This document shows positions 19,278 through 29,500 of a DNA stretch of 64,000 nucleotides, one piece after another. Origin of the DNA: Devosia algicola. Lineage in GTDB: Bacteria > Pseudomonadota > Alphaproteobacteria > Rhizobiales > Devosiaceae. The notes under the pieces are model-generated. The model was not told the origin of the DNA. It made no database searches and saw only the letters and a program-made list of their open reading frames with translations. A program made the translations under genes and the position numbers. Position 1 is the first letter of the stretch; each line of letters opens with the position of its first letter. The stretch covers positions 1,178,001-1,242,000 of the forward strand of contig NZ_CP118246.1 in NCBI RefSeq assembly GCF_028816455.1. The letters are read 5' to 3'.

Positions 19278-19406
19278 TACTACGCGAGAACAGGGAGTGA
19301 TTTTTTTATCCAATCTGGCCCTAAGTGAACGGGCCCGTCTTACCATGTGTTAACCAAAACCGGTTAAGGTACTTGTCACGATACAAGTCTCCGTAAGGGT
19401 TGGCGC

Positions 19407-20039
19407 ATGCTCAGTGACGAGGTTCCCTCTCCGCAATATGTTGCGCCACGGCGCACGCGCGCTGATTCTGCCAAGTATCAACGGGTAAAAGTGTCCATTC
19501 TTGGCCGCTACATGCTTGCTGATCGCCGTGAGTTTCCCTGTCAGGTGCTTGAAATGTCGCCGGGTGACGCCGTTGTTATCGCGCCGGCCGCTGGCCTTGA
19601 AGGCGAAAAGGTAATCGTCTACCTCGACCATCTCGGTCGCGTTGAAGGCATGATCCAATCCACCATCGACGGTGGGTTTGTCATGAGCATCGCCGCCTCC
19701 TCACGCAAGCGCGACAAACTCGCCGCACAACTTACCTGGTTGGCGAACCGCGATATTCTCAACCTGCCCGAAGACCGGCGCCATGAGCGCGTCGTGCCTG
19801 ACAATCGTCATTCCACCGTCGTGCTCGATGATGGCCGTCGCTACAATTGCAAGATTATAGACATCTCCCTGTCTGGCGCCGCCATTGAACTGGCCGTTCG
19901 CCCGGCGATGGGGACGCCGGTTACCCTGGGGCGGATGCGCGCACGGGTCATCCGACATTTTCAGGATGGCGTCGGCGTCGAATTCTCTTCGACACAGGCA
20001 ATCATGACCGTGGTTCAGCAAAACCTCCGGATCAACTGA
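19407..20039 (+). CDS. protein with two PilZ-like domains
   Basis: This 210-residue cytoplasmic protein probably binds cyclic di-GMP. The C-terminal PilZ domain has the RRHER motif near residue 129 and the paired DISLSGA motif. The N-terminal half repeats the fold in degraded form (KYQRVKVSILGRYM, VLEMSPGDA). Such proteins link c-di-GMP to motility or polysaccharide production. No partner enzyme is adjacent. Confidence 0.82.
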   Translation: MLSDEVPSPQYVAPRRTRADSAKYQRVKVSILGRYMLADRREFPCQVLEMSPGDAVVIAPAAGLEGEKVIVYLDHLGRVEGMIQSTIDGGFVMSIAASSRKRDKLAAQLTWLANRDILNLPEDRRHERVVPDNRHSTVVLDDGRRYNCKIIDISLSGAAIELAVRPAMGTPVTLGRMRARVIRHFQDGVGVEFSSTQAIMTVVQQNLRIN

Positions 20040-20104
20040 CACTGCCCAACCGACGCTGCAAGTTTGCGGTCGCCTAATTGGCTCAGGCTCAGTTACACAG
20101 CATC

Positions 20105-20479
20105 ATGCGTGTGTCACTTGTCAGACTGTTACCTTGGGTTGTCCTGCTCGCCGTTGCGATAGCAACTCTTTCCCCCATTCAACTGCGTCCGCATAGCGCC
20201 GCACCACCACAGGTGGAGCGCCTGTTAGCGTTTGCGCTTCTCGGCGTTAGCTTCGCGCTAGCATATCGTCGCCAATTGTTACTGATTTTGGCCGGGTTGT
20301 GGACCATAGCCTATCTGCTTGAGGTCGCCCAAAACTGGACACCGGACCGCCATTGGGGCGTCGCCGATCTCGCTGCCAAAATGGCGGGCGCAGCAACAGG
20401 CGTTGCCATTGCGTGGGCCATAACAAAACTCGCCTCTATCATCCGACCATCGCCCAAAACCCCTGATTTTCTTGGTTAA
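20105..20479 (+). CDS. VanZ-like small membrane protein
   Basis: This 124-residue protein has about four hydrophobic helices and the VanZ-like phrases LSPIQLRPH and LEVAQNWTPDRHWGVADLAAKMAG. The function of such proteins is not settled. I chose ATG 20105. A TTG at 20078 would add nine polar residues. Confidence 0.7.
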   Translation: MRVSLVRLLPWVVLLAVAIATLSPIQLRPHSAAPPQVERLLAFALLGVSFALAYRRQLLLILAGLWTIAYLLEVAQNWTPDRHWGVADLAAKMAGAATGVAIAWAITKLASIIRPSPKTPDFLG

Positions 20480-20584
20480 TCAGCGCTGAACGACATCGAT
20501 AAAACTTGCCTAAAAACTATGCGGTAGTTTTCCGATCGTCGAAATCTGCCCCCTCTAACGTGGTCTCCATCAGGGAGATCACCA

Positions 20585-21211
20585 ATGTTCAATCCAACAA
20601 AAATAGCAGTGCCAATCATCGGCGTCCTGCTTGGCGTCTTCGCAACCACCCTACCCGCCGCCGCGCTCGACACCTCCAATGTCGCCTTTGTTCAAACGGC
20701 CACGCACACAACCAGCATTCCGATCGGTGCAGCCGAGTTTTGTCACTCGCACCCAAGCGAATGCCAGCCCAATGCCACTGTTGTCGCCGCAGAAACACTA
20801 ACCGAAGCGCGCTGGAACCAGTTGCTGAACATTAACGCGCACTACAACGACACTGTCGTTTCGGTAACCGATCAGGATCTTTACCGGGTCGCCGAATTCT
20901 GGACCTACCCGAATGGCTATGGCGATTGCGAGGATTTTGCGCTGGCCAAACGCCGCGACCTGATCAACGCCGGTTGGCCCGCAAGCACATTGCTGATCGC
21001 TGTCGTACGACAGACCAACGGCGAAGGCCATGCCGTCTTGATGGTGCGCACCGATCGCGGCGATCTTGTTCTCGACAATCTCGACGGCACGATCAACGTC
21101 TGGAACAAAACGCCCTACAAATACATCAAGCGCCAGTCACAGGCGAACCCCGGTCAATGGGTCGATATGTTCGACAACCGACCGATTGTCGTCGCCGCCC
21201 TGGAAAAATAA
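20585..21211 (+). CDS. transglutaminase-like cysteine peptidase (BTLCP family)
   Basis: This 208-residue exported protein has a signal peptide ending near AAA-LDT. The predicted catalytic triad is Cys115 (GYGDCEDFAL), His149 (GEGHAVL) and Asp164 (LVLDNL). In gammaproteobacteria this family includes LapG, the c-di-GMP-controlled adhesin protease, and rhizobial members are often of unknown target. The two-PilZ protein encoded nearby makes a link to c-di-GMP signalling attractive but unproven. It ends before a strong terminator. Confidence 0.88.
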   Translation: MFNPTKIAVPIIGVLLGVFATTLPAAALDTSNVAFVQTATHTTSIPIGAAEFCHSHPSECQPNATVVAAETLTEARWNQLLNINAHYNDTVVSVTDQDLYRVAEFWTYPNGYGDCEDFALAKRRDLINAGWPASTLLIAVVRQTNGEGHAVLMVRTDRGDLVLDNLDGTINVWNKTPYKYIKRQSQANPGQWVDMFDNRPIVVAALEK

Positions 21212-21256
21212 TCCGGTTCCGGACCCCGCCCGACTATCCCTGATAGGGGTCTGATG

Positions 21257-21299
21257 AATAAAGCCCACCCATAAATGGCGTGGGCTTTATTGTTTTTTT
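21257..21299 (+). terminator. Rho-independent terminator after the BTLCP gene
   Basis: AATAAAGCCCAC (21257-21268) pairs with GTGGGCTTTATT (21280-21291) and is followed by a run of seven T (21293-21299). This is the clearest intrinsic terminator in the window. Confidence 0.93.
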
Positions 21300-21303
21300 G
21301 CCC

Positions 21304-21624
21304 TCAGTAGCGGATGGCCACATAGGCGCCCATGAACAGAAGGCCGGTAATAAACGCCCAGCCAAACGCCACCATGGCGGCGATAAGCGCGGAGCCGACG
21401 GAGCCAGAACCATTGTCGTCCTGCATCCAGCCAAGCTGCAGCATAATGTACGGACCACACACAAAGCTGACGGCCAGATTGCCCATCGACCCCAAAAACG
21501 TCTCCCCGTCATAGCGCAGCAAAGCCTGCTGGCGCGACAACCACTGGTACAGATGCGTCCCGGCCCCCGCGATGCACAGTCCAACGCCCATGATGAAGGC
21601 TGCGAGTAGCAGTTCTCTGACCAT
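21304..21624 (-). CDS. small conserved-looking membrane protein
   Basis: This 106-residue protein has three hydrophobic helices (residues 5-25, about 50-70 and 80-103) and a short loop DDNGSG. I do not recognise the family with certainty. ATG 21624 has GGAG 9 bases upstream. Two further in-frame ATGs (21633, 21639) lack a site. It diverges from the next gene. Confidence 0.6.
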   Translation of the reverse strand: MVRELLLAAFIMGVGLCIAGAGTHLYQWLSRQQALLRYDGETFLGSMGNLAVSFVCGPYIMLQLGWMQDDNGSGSVGSALIAAMVAFGWAFITGLLFMGAYVAIRY

Positions 21625-21740
21625 ATTTGTCATCTCCATCGCCAGGCAGTAGTTCCGGCGGTTTTATTAACCCTTCGTTAATCATAATAGGTGCCCTATC
21701 GGCTGTCATCACCTCCTCGCAATACTGGTTAACGCGCACC

Positions 21741-22412
21741 ATGAGCACCCCGATTGCCCGCCGGTTCGAGCCCGGCACCAACATTGGCTACAACATGGCG
21801 GGCATCGCTGTGCTGGTGGTGCTCTGTGCGCTCGGTGCAGTCTATTTACTCGATGCAATCGTCAATGCCGACAGGACGCCCCTGCCGCACCCCGACGATA
21901 CCAATGCTGTCTCCTTGTCGCTTGGTGACAAGGATCTGATGATCCCAAAGTCCTGGTTTCGCTATGAGGGGCCTGTACGGGCTGAATTTTCAAGTCAGGT
22001 CGACCTGCGCATAAATCTGATGTCGGCAGAAACGAAAGCGCCCGTGCCGGTGGATGTTACGCTAGTGCCACGCAGCCGCGTTCGCCCCAGCAGTGCACTG
22101 CTGGACGGCGTGTATTTGCACCAGTTTGAAAACACGACCCAGCCCGGCGTGCCGGGTCTGGTCGGCAAACCGCTAAAACGCATCGGCGGCTATGATAGTG
22201 AAACGGTTTGGTACGACCCGCTATCACCGGCACCGTTCGTTGCCAAATGCCAGGCGCCACTCGCGACAAGCATGCAGGGACACTGCCTGCGTTCTGTCTA
22301 TCTGCCCAGCGGCATTGCGGCCATCTATAGCTTCGACACCAGTCTGTTGACGTCGTGGCGCAGTTTTGATGAGCAAATGGACCAATGGCTGGGACGAATA
22401 GGCGCCCTTTAG
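21741..22412 (+). CDS. hypothetical membrane-anchored protein
   Basis: This 223-residue protein has one N-terminal transmembrane helix (about residues 17-39) and a large extracytoplasmic part. That part has paired cysteines (CQAPLA, GHCLRSVYLPSGIA) that could form a disulfide. The start at ATG 21741 places a short basic cytoplasmic tail before the helix. No family is recognised. It probably has a cell-envelope role. Confidence 0.65.
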   Translation: MSTPIARRFEPGTNIGYNMAGIAVLVVLCALGAVYLLDAIVNADRTPLPHPDDTNAVSLSLGDKDLMIPKSWFRYEGPVRAEFSSQVDLRINLMSAETKAPVPVDVTLVPRSRVRPSSALLDGVYLHQFENTTQPGVPGLVGKPLKRIGGYDSETVWYDPLSPAPFVAKCQAPLATSMQGHCLRSVYLPSGIAAIYSFDTSLLTSWRSFDEQMDQWLGRIGAL

Positions 22413-22436
22413 CACCAATACAATATTGTCAGCGTC

Positions 22437-22655
22437 CTACTCGATGTCATCGAGATCGATGTCGAGTATCGACATGTTGAATATGTAGGACCTGTCGCCG
22501 TCCTCGTCGTCCACATGGATCAGTCCGATCGATTCCTCACCGATAAATACCTCAACAGAATCGTTGAGTTTCGGACGCGGTCGAACATCGATGGAATTAT
22601 TGCTGAATTTTTGCTGCAAGAATTTTTGCAGCTTGATGATCTCGGGATGGTTCAC
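22437..22655 (-). CDS. DUF3126 family protein
   Basis: This 72-residue acidic protein of unknown function has the DUF3126 pattern EIIKLQKFLQQKF, SVEVFIGEE and DDEDGDRSYIFNMSILD. GTG 22655 is preceded by AGGA at 7 bases and matches the family N terminus. The frame upstream is open but has no family character. Lying next to cysE on the same strand is characteristic of Hyphomicrobiales. Confidence 0.85.
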   Translation of the reverse strand: MNHPEIIKLQKFLQQKFSNNSIDVRPRPKLNDSVEVFIGEESIGLIHVDDEDGDRSYIFNMSILDIDLDDIE

Positions 22656-22841
22656 TTGGCGATCCTGCGGTGGATTGAATTCGGCGCGACTGTAAGCCCT
22701 CAAATTGCCTGAGCAACCCTGTACCAAACTATTTATCGGTGAAAACGGTAATCTTTGACCCGCTACCAAGCGAGTACTGATTTATCGATATCGTTAAAAC
22801 CGCTGATTTTACCGATATTTATGCCGTTTGCTTGATTCGCT

Positions 22842-23685
22842 TTATGCGCTCGCGTCAGAACCTGCCAAATCATAGGCCAACACCATTTGGTCCATGACAA
22901 GCGCCGGTTGCGAACAACCCGCAGGCTCCTATCACCTTGGCGGGCACACCCGCCACCGTAACGCGCGGCGGTACGGGTTTGAGGACGACCGATCCCGCCC
23001 CCACGCGCGAGCACTCCCCGATCACAATGTTGCCGAGCACCTTTGCACCGGCACCAATCAGAACACCATTGCCGATCTTCGGGTGACGATCCTGGTCGGC
23101 TTTGCCGGTCCCGCCCAGCGTTACACCCTGCAGCAAGGAAACATTGTCGCCAACAATTGCGGTTTCCCCGATCACCAGCCCGGTGCCATGATCAAGCATG
23201 ATGCCATGGCCAATACGTACCGCCGGGTTGATATCGACCTGAAAGACCTGACTGGCGCGGCTTTGAATGTAAAGTGCCAGGTCACGCCGCCCGTCCTTGA
23301 GCATCGCATGCGCAAATCGGTGCGACTGAATCGCCTGATAGCCCTTGAAATATAGCAACGGCTCAATGGCACGATGACAGGCTGGATCGCGCTCCAGCGT
23401 TGCGGCCAGATCGACTCGCGCGTCGGTGCCGATTTCGGTATGATCCGACAAGGTTTCAGCAAACGCCTGCCGGATCAGGTCAGCCGACACATCGTCATGG
23501 TCCAACCGCGCCGCCAACCGATGCGCCAAAGCGGCCTCAAAACTTTCGTGATTGAGTATTGCGGACACAACGAGGTTACCCAACGAGGATTCCTCGGCCA
23601 ATATTGCCTGCGCATTCCCGCGCACCGCGTCCCAAACAGGATCAACGGCCTTCAGGCCGCTTGGCTTCTTGGCGCTGACACTCAT
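22842..23685 (-). CDS. cysE: serine O-acetyltransferase, frameshifted at its C-terminal end
   Basis: This enzyme makes O-acetylserine for cysteine synthesis. It has an N-terminal helical domain and left-handed beta-helix hexapeptide repeats (VDINPAVRIGHGIMLDHGTG, GVTLGGTGK). As written it ends at 22870 with an atypical tail. Removing the extra base at AGGCT (22923-22927, + strand) restores VIGAAGCSQPALVMDQM, the conserved CysE tail, and gives 280 residues ending at 22842. The tail is where cysteine feedback and CysK docking act, so the correction matters for interpretation. Confidence 0.93.
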
Positions 23686-23764
23686 TGCGCAATCTCCGTG
23701 TATCGTGATTTACCGATATAAGGCATTTTCGCACTCAAGACAAAGCCCGGATCAAAACTATCGA

Positions 23765-24535
23765 TCACAAATCCGCATCATCGCGCAAATGTCGCCCAAT
23801 GAATTCAAGCGCCGCTGCCTTGAATTTCGGATCGCCCGTCGCCCGCATGTGATCGCGGCGCGGGATCACCAGCGCCTCCCCTTTGGGAAGCAATGTCGCA
23901 AGGGCGTCTGGTGGACCGGCCATTTCGTCGTCGGCGCCGACTGCAACCAGCACCGGTCGGTCAATTCGGCGCACGTCTGCTCGCGCCATCGGCGATCTCG
24001 ATGTCTCCATACAGGCGGCCAGCGCCTGCCGGTCAGATTTGGTATGGTCGGCAAAAATGCGGAACTGGCGCGCCGTTGGATTGGTCAGCCCGTCAAGGCT
24101 GGGCGCCAGCAGGCCCGCGATAATGTCACCGCCGTCGCTCAACCCATTGACCAAATTCATGCCCATGCCGCCAAAGATTGCACAGCTCACGCGTTCCGGA
24201 TCAGCAAATGCGGCAAATGCAGCGATCCGCGCACCCATTGAATACCCAAGCAGAACCGCTGAATCATGTTCGAGATGGTCCAAAAGGTTGACCGCATCGC
24301 GCGCCATCGCTTGCGGCGTATAGAGTTCGGGATCATGTGGCTTGTCTGATTGCCCATGCCCGCGATTGTCGAGCACAACCGCCTGATAGCCTGCGTCGGT
24401 CAGGTGTTGCACCCATCCGGTATCGATCCAGTTCACCTTGCCGCTCGAGGCAAATCCGTGGATGCACAGTACCGGACGCCCGTGCCCGACAACCTCATAG
24501 GACAGCGTTAATTGCTCGGACGTAAAACTGGGCAC
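23765..24535 (-). CDS. alpha/beta-fold hydrolase
   Basis: This 256-residue cytoplasmic hydrolase has the oxyanion-hole motif CIHGFASSG and the nucleophile Ser99 in GYSMGA. The acid is in VGADDEM and the catalytic His in RRDHMRATG near the C terminus. The substrate is unknown. It resembles 3-oxoadipate enol-lactonase-like esterases but has no aromatic-pathway neighbours. Confidence 0.85.
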   Translation of the reverse strand: MPSFTSEQLTLSYEVVGHGRPVLCIHGFASSGKVNWIDTGWVQHLTDAGYQAVVLDNRGHGQSDKPHDPELYTPQAMARDAVNLLDHLEHDSAVLLGYSMGARIAAFAAFADPERVSCAIFGGMGMNLVNGLSDGGDIIAGLLAPSLDGLTNPTARQFRIFADHTKSDRQALAACMETSRSPMARADVRRIDRPVLVAVGADDEMAGPPDALATLLPKGEALVIPRRDHMRATGDPKFKAAALEFIGRHLRDDADL

Positions 24536-24677
24536 CTTGCACTCCTGCGAAACCGGTAATCTGGTCTGCGTCTTTTAGCGCGTCCAAATCTGGTTTGACG
24601 ACCCTTCAAACCCTTTCATTCCGAACTCGGTTTGGATAAGGTCGCGCCAAATCACCCTATCTGCGCAGGTCTTTTTG

Positions 24678-24923
24678 ATGGCACACGGCACAACTCCGCA
24701 TTTTCACAATACCGAAGGCCTGACGCGCATCGAGGTAGGTTCCAAAGAATTCCAGTGCGTTGGCGCCCTGCCCCCATTTGATCATCCACACGTCTATCTC
24801 GATATGGGCAAGGACAGCGAAATCGTTTGCCCCTATTGCTCGACGCTCTTTGTCTTCAGCGGTGACTTGCCCGAAGGTACATCCAATCCACTGTCGGCGG
24901 TTTTTCAAGCTGACGCTGCATAA
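24678..24923 (+). CDS. zinc-finger domain protein (CHCC type, NDUFS6-like)
   Basis: This 81-residue protein has the zf-CHCC ligands Cys27, His36 or His38, Cys51 and Cys54 (PPFDHPHVYLDM, VCPYCSTLF). Relatives include the mitochondrial complex I subunit NDUFS6, and the alphaproteobacterial homologue has been found as a complex I accessory subunit. The start is ATG 24678. A TTG lies directly before it. Confidence 0.85.
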   Translation: MAHGTTPHFHNTEGLTRIEVGSKEFQCVGALPPFDHPHVYLDMGKDSEIVCPYCSTLFVFSGDLPEGTSNPLSAVFQADAA

Positions 24924-24946
24924 TCCAGACCAATAGGCGGCTAACC

Positions 24947-26132
24947 ATTCGCCGGACATTTTACATTGCCGGCGCGGGCATCGCTGGACTGACGTTGGCG
25001 TTGGCGTTGGCCAAATTTGGCGCCAGCGTTGTAATATTGGAACGCAACAGCGCGATTGCCGAATTTGGCGCAGGCTTGCAGATCAGTCCCAATGCCCGCC
25101 ACATCCTCAACCAACTCGGACTCGACCGGGCAATCGCCGCCAACAGCTTCGCGCCAACCGGCATTGACGTCTATTCCAGTCCACACCGGTCGCCCGTTGT
25201 TACGCTCGAACTCGGCGCTGTCATTGCTCAGCGATATGGCGCGCCCTACGTTGTAATGCATCGCGCCGACCTGGTTGAGGCGCTGTACAAAACCTGCCGA
25301 CGGTTTGCCAACATAGACATAATATTCGACGCCCACCGATGGGAAGCAAATGCAAATGGCGCCGAGCCTTACCATCGGCGTGCAAACCCGAAGCCAGCGC
25401 CGCTCCGGCACCGCATTTGCCCTGATTGGCGCGGATGGCGTTCATTCCAGCACCCGCACTAACCTGCTCGCGGGGCCACCCGCGATTTATACCGGTCGCA
25501 CTGCATGGCGGGCACTGGTACCAATTCCCGCCCTGCGATCTTATCTGGATAGCGAGCACACCTCGGTGCTCCTTGGACCGGACTTTCATCTGGTGGCCTA
25601 TCCCCTGCATCACCGCGGCCAGTTCAATCTGGCACTTTTTGTCGACACCCCCATCGCGGATGTTCAGTCGCGTCGCGCACCAACGCTATCGGGCAAGAGT
25701 GAACCGAGCGCTCGCCTATCGGGGATAATGACGGCCGTAGCCAAACAGTGGGGAGCGTGGCCGCTCTACACCGTCGAGGCACCCAGCTGGTTTAATGGCA
25801 ATATCGGCCTTGTTGGCGATGCTGCCCACGCCATGGAGCCTTTCCAGGCGCAGGGCGCCGCCATGGCCGTCGAAGATGCTGCGGTGCTCGCCCCCCTGCT
25901 CGTTGGCGAACCGGACGCTGCGTCTGCATTTTCCAAATATCAGGCGACCCGACAGCCGCGCGTGCAGCGCGTCATGCGAACGTCACACTCCAATGGGCAG
26001 ATTTTTCACATGCATTGGCCATGGACGATTGGCCGTGATCAGGTGATGCGGATTCAAGGCCCTCGCGGGCATTTTCGACGACTGGACTGGCTCTATGCGC
26101 ATGCAGCTGCGACAATGGTGCAAGAGAAGTGA
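24947..26132 (+). CDS. FAD-dependent monooxygenase, frameshifted, start unclear
   Basis: This aromatic-ring-hydroxylase-like flavoprotein has a GxGxxG FAD motif (YIAGAGIAGLTLA), an internal GADGVHSS and GLVGDAAHAMEPFQAQG. The frame breaks at GAGCCT (25364-25369). Dropping one C restores NGAELTIGVQTRSQ. No ATG, GTG or TTG lies in frame before the FAD motif, and the first (TTG 24995) would remove the Rossmann strand. I set the left end at 24947 only as a marker. The true start may be a rare codon or hidden by another error. The substrate is unknown; salicylate-hydroxylase-like members are the nearest group. Confidence 0.8.
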
Positions 26133-26226
26133 CAGCACCGCTCCTCACAGTTCCTCATTGTGCCTTGCCTTGACCACCTTGCCTGTGTCAACTGCGTGAC
26201 AAATCTAGGAAATTAGTGAAGCCAGT

Positions 26227-27563
26227 ATGCCATCAGCAATGCGATCTCGACTGACTCTGGCCTGTATTCTGGTCACGATTCTGCTCGATATGATTGGCGT
26301 CGGCATTATCGTTCCGGTGCTACCCGAATTGCTGGAACAACTCACCGGTGGCACCGTCGCCGACGCCGCCGTCATCGGTGGTTATCTGGTTTTTGCATAT
26401 GCGTTCATGCAGTTCGTTTTTTCCCCGTACTCGGTAATTTATCCGACCGGTTTGGCCGCCGACCTGTGCTGCTAGCCTCCCTGCTCGGGTTAACTTTTGA
26501 CTATTTGATGATGAGCATCGCGCCCTATGTCTGGTACCTGTTCGTTGGTCGCATTATCGCTGGTATCGCAGGCGCCGCTGTAGCCACAGCGACTGCCTAC
26601 ATGGCCGATATCACCCCGCCGCACAAGCGCACGCACCGTTTCGGATTAATCGGGGCAGCCTTTGGTTTAGGTTTCATCATTGGCCCTGTAATCGGTGGTG
26701 AGTTGGGCTCGATTGGCCCGCGCGTGCCGTTTTATGCCGCCGCAGCGCTTGCCTTCACCAATTTCATCTTTGGGCTATTGGTGTTGCCTGAAAGCCTGCC
26801 TCGCCATTCCCGCCGCAAGTTCGATATTCGGCGGGCCAATCCATTTGGTGCCTTGGTATCGCTGCGCCAATATCCAGTGGTGTTGTGGCTGTTGGCGATA
26901 TTGTTCATGTTTTCGCTTGCGGCCCAGTCGCTGCCTTCGGTGTTCAGCTATTTTACCGTCGAGGTATTTTACTTCACCTCTAGTCAGATCGGCCGGTCGC
27001 TGGGCGCCTTCGGCATAGGATTTGCGATTTGCCAGGGCTTTTTGGTCGGGCCATTCGTCAAGCGACTCGGCGAAACGCCGGTGGTTATCATCGGATTGCT
27101 TGCCGCGATAACCGCGTTTGCCGGTGTCGCCTTTACCAGTGATGTCTATTATCTCTATCTCTACATAATGGTTGGCGCGATCAGTGGCCTGGCAGCACCC
27201 GCGATCAATGGCGTCCTCTCACGCCAGGTGCCGGACAACGCGCAAGGCGAACTGCAGGGCGCAGTCAATGCGGCCAACTCCCTGGCCACCATTATTGGCC
27301 CGCTCGCCGCAACCCAGATATTCTCCTACTTCACGCACGATCGCCAAGCGATGGACTATTTTCCCGGTGCGCCGTTTTTAGCGGCAAGCATTGCGGTCGC
27401 CTTGGCGCTGGTCGTGTTTATTATCGCGGCGTTCCGGTTCGGCCTGACCCGTCGCCCCAGCGTTGCAGACAAGCCCAAAGTACCGGAGATGGCGCCACCG
27501 GGACAAATTTTGGTGCCAAGAGAAGAAGACGAAGATTCCAATGCAGATCCGACCGGCTACTGA
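26227..27563 (+). CDS. MFS transporter, TetA-like, frameshifted
   Basis: This 12-helix proton-driven exporter starts with ILLDMIGVGIIVPVLPELL, the TetA/drug:H+ antiporter pattern. After FMQFVFSP the frame slips. Supplying one base near the C run 26423-26426 restores SPVLGNLSDRFGRRPVLLAS, the conserved loop 2-3 motif. This is a base loss, not an AGCT-type insertion. The corrected length is 445 residues. The last 23 bases overlap the next gene. The substrate cannot be told from sequence. Confidence 0.85.
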
Positions 27564-28023
27564 GGCCGACCACGCCTCTATTTTGTCGATCGTAGCGCCG
27601 GTACTTGCCGCCGGCACCACCTACGCGCTACCCACCAACCTCACAAATAGCCAGGTGCTGGATTTCTGGCTCGCCCCCACCCATACCGTTTACGTTGCCG
27701 AGGAATCCGGCGAAATTCTTGGCACCTATTATCTGATGGCAAACCAGCAGGGCAATGGCAGCCACGTTGCCAATTGCGGCTACATCACTGCATCCAACGC
27801 TCAGGGAAAAGGCGTCGCCCGCCAGATGTGCCAGCACTCACAGTTGCAAGCGGTTGAACGCGGTTTTCTGGCCATGCAGTTCAACCATGTGGTGTCATCT
27901 AACCAGCGTGCTATCGCGCTATGGCAAAGACTCGGCTTCGATATCGTTGGCACACTGCCAGGTGCCTTTTGTCATCCCGACCTTGGCTATGTCGATAGCG
28001 TTGTAATGTTCAAAACGTTTTAG
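27541..28023 (+). CDS. GNAT family N-acetyltransferase
   Basis: This 160-residue acetyl-CoA-dependent acyltransferase has the acetyl-CoA loop ASNAQGKGVARQMC and the C-terminal NQRAIALWQRLGFDIVG motif. The ATG is inside the end of the MFS gene, so the two are probably co-transcribed. The substrate is unknown. Confidence 0.85.
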   Translation: MQIRPATEADHASILSIVAPVLAAGTTYALPTNLTNSQVLDFWLAPTHTVYVAEESGEILGTYYLMANQQGNGSHVANCGYITASNAQGKGVARQMCQHSQLQAVERGFLAMQFNHVVSSNQRAIALWQRLGFDIVGTLPGAFCHPDLGYVDSVVMFKTF

Positions 28024-28031
28024 CCATTGCC

Positions 28032-28061
28032 AAAAAAGGTGACCCCGCCGAAGCGGGGTCA
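28032..28061 (-). terminator. Rho-independent terminator of gnd
   Basis: TGACCCCGC (28040-28048) pairs with GCGGGGTCA (28053-28061) around a four-base loop that reads TTCG on the minus strand. Six A on the plus strand (28032-28037) give a T-run on the minus strand after the hairpin. It ends the gnd transcript and can also stop the convergent GNAT transcript. Confidence 0.88.
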
Positions 28062-28080
28062 TCTCGATCAATATGTCGGC

Positions 28081-29500
28081 TCACTTGCCTAATGTGCTGG
28101 GCCAGTCGCCATGCAAATCCTTGCCACGACCATCGATTTCAAAGCCGTGTGCGCCAAAGAAATCTCGCTGACCTTGAATGAGATTGGCCGTTCCTTGCGC
28201 CTGACGATAGCTGTCAAAATAGGAGAGTGCCGCCGAAAGGCAGATCAGCGGAAATTCGCCAACAGCACCCGCCGCCACTACCTTGCGCAAGGCACCATGG
28301 TTTTCTTTCATCAGCGCGACAAAATCAGGAACAACCAGCAAATTGGCATTGTCGCCCTTGGCATAGGCATCGGCCATTTGGTCAAGGAAGCGCGAGCGGA
28401 TAATGCAGCCTGCCCGCCAGATCTTGGCAATCGTTGACAATGGCAGCTTCCAGCCGTTCTCGTCCGAGGCCTTGGCGATGACGGCAAATCCCTGCGCGTA
28501 GCTGACAATCTTGCCGGCAAGCAAAGCGTGCTCGAGATCCGAAAGACTTACATCAGCCTTGCCAGCCGCCCGCTTGCCATAAATTTCTTCGGCAGCAATA
28601 CGTTCGTCCTTGCGCGACGAAATCGACCGTGCCGCGACTGCGCCTTCGATTGCCGTTGCGGGAACGCCCATCTGCTGAGCCTGCAATTACCGACCAGACG
28701 CCCGTCCCCTTTTGGCCTGCCTTGTCCAGAATCAACTCAACCAGCGGCTTGCCGGTAGGCTCATCAATCGCCGCCAGAACATGGCCAGTGATTTCGATCA
28801 GGTAGGAGTTAAGCGGGCCCTCGTTCCACTTTTTGAAGACATCCGCGCACGCCTGCGGGGTCATACCCAAGCCGTCGCGCATCACGCCATAGACTTCGGC
28901 GATCATCTGCATGTCGCCATATTCAATGCCGTTATGGATGGTTTTGACGAAATGGCCAGCACCACCCTCGCCGAGATAGGCGCAACAGCTCTCGCCGTTG
29001 AACTTCGCCGCAATCGCGGTAAGCACATCCTCCGCATTGTGCCATTGCTCCTTGGAGCCACCAACCATGATTGATGGACCATGTCGCGCGCCTTCCTCAC
29101 CGCCCGAAACCCCGGCCCCGAGATAGCCGATACCTTTTGGCTTGAGATAATCGAAACGCCGCTGCGTATCGGTGAACAGCGAGTTCCCGCATTCGATAAT
29201 GGCGTCACCCTTCTCGAGCAGCGGTAGCAACTGCTCAATCATGTCATCAACCGGCGCGCCCGCCTTGACCATGATGATGATGGAGCGTGGCCGCGAAACC
29301 GCCTGTACGAATTCCGCCAGATCGGCCTTGGGAATGATCTTGCTGTCCAGCCCCTGCGCCTTTGCCGTGGAAACAAACTCATCAATTCTGGCAGGCGTGC
29401 GATTGTTAACCGCGACTGTATAGCCCTTTTCGGCGATGTTCAGCGCCAGATTGGATCCCATAACCGCAAGGCCAATAAGCCCGATATCCGCCGTTGTCAT
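28081..29500 (-). CDS. gnd: 6-phosphogluconate dehydrogenase (decarboxylating), frameshifted
   Basis: This enzyme oxidises 6-phosphogluconate to ribulose 5-phosphate, making NADPH. It has the N-terminal Rossmann motif GLAVMGSNLALNIAEKG, the substrate motif GVSGGEEGARHGPSIM and the long helical domain. The frame breaks at GAGCCT (28677-28682, + strand). Correction gives KGTGVWSVIAAQQMGVPATAI and 472 residues. It diverges from the SDR and gluconokinase genes that feed the same pathway. Confidence 0.94.
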
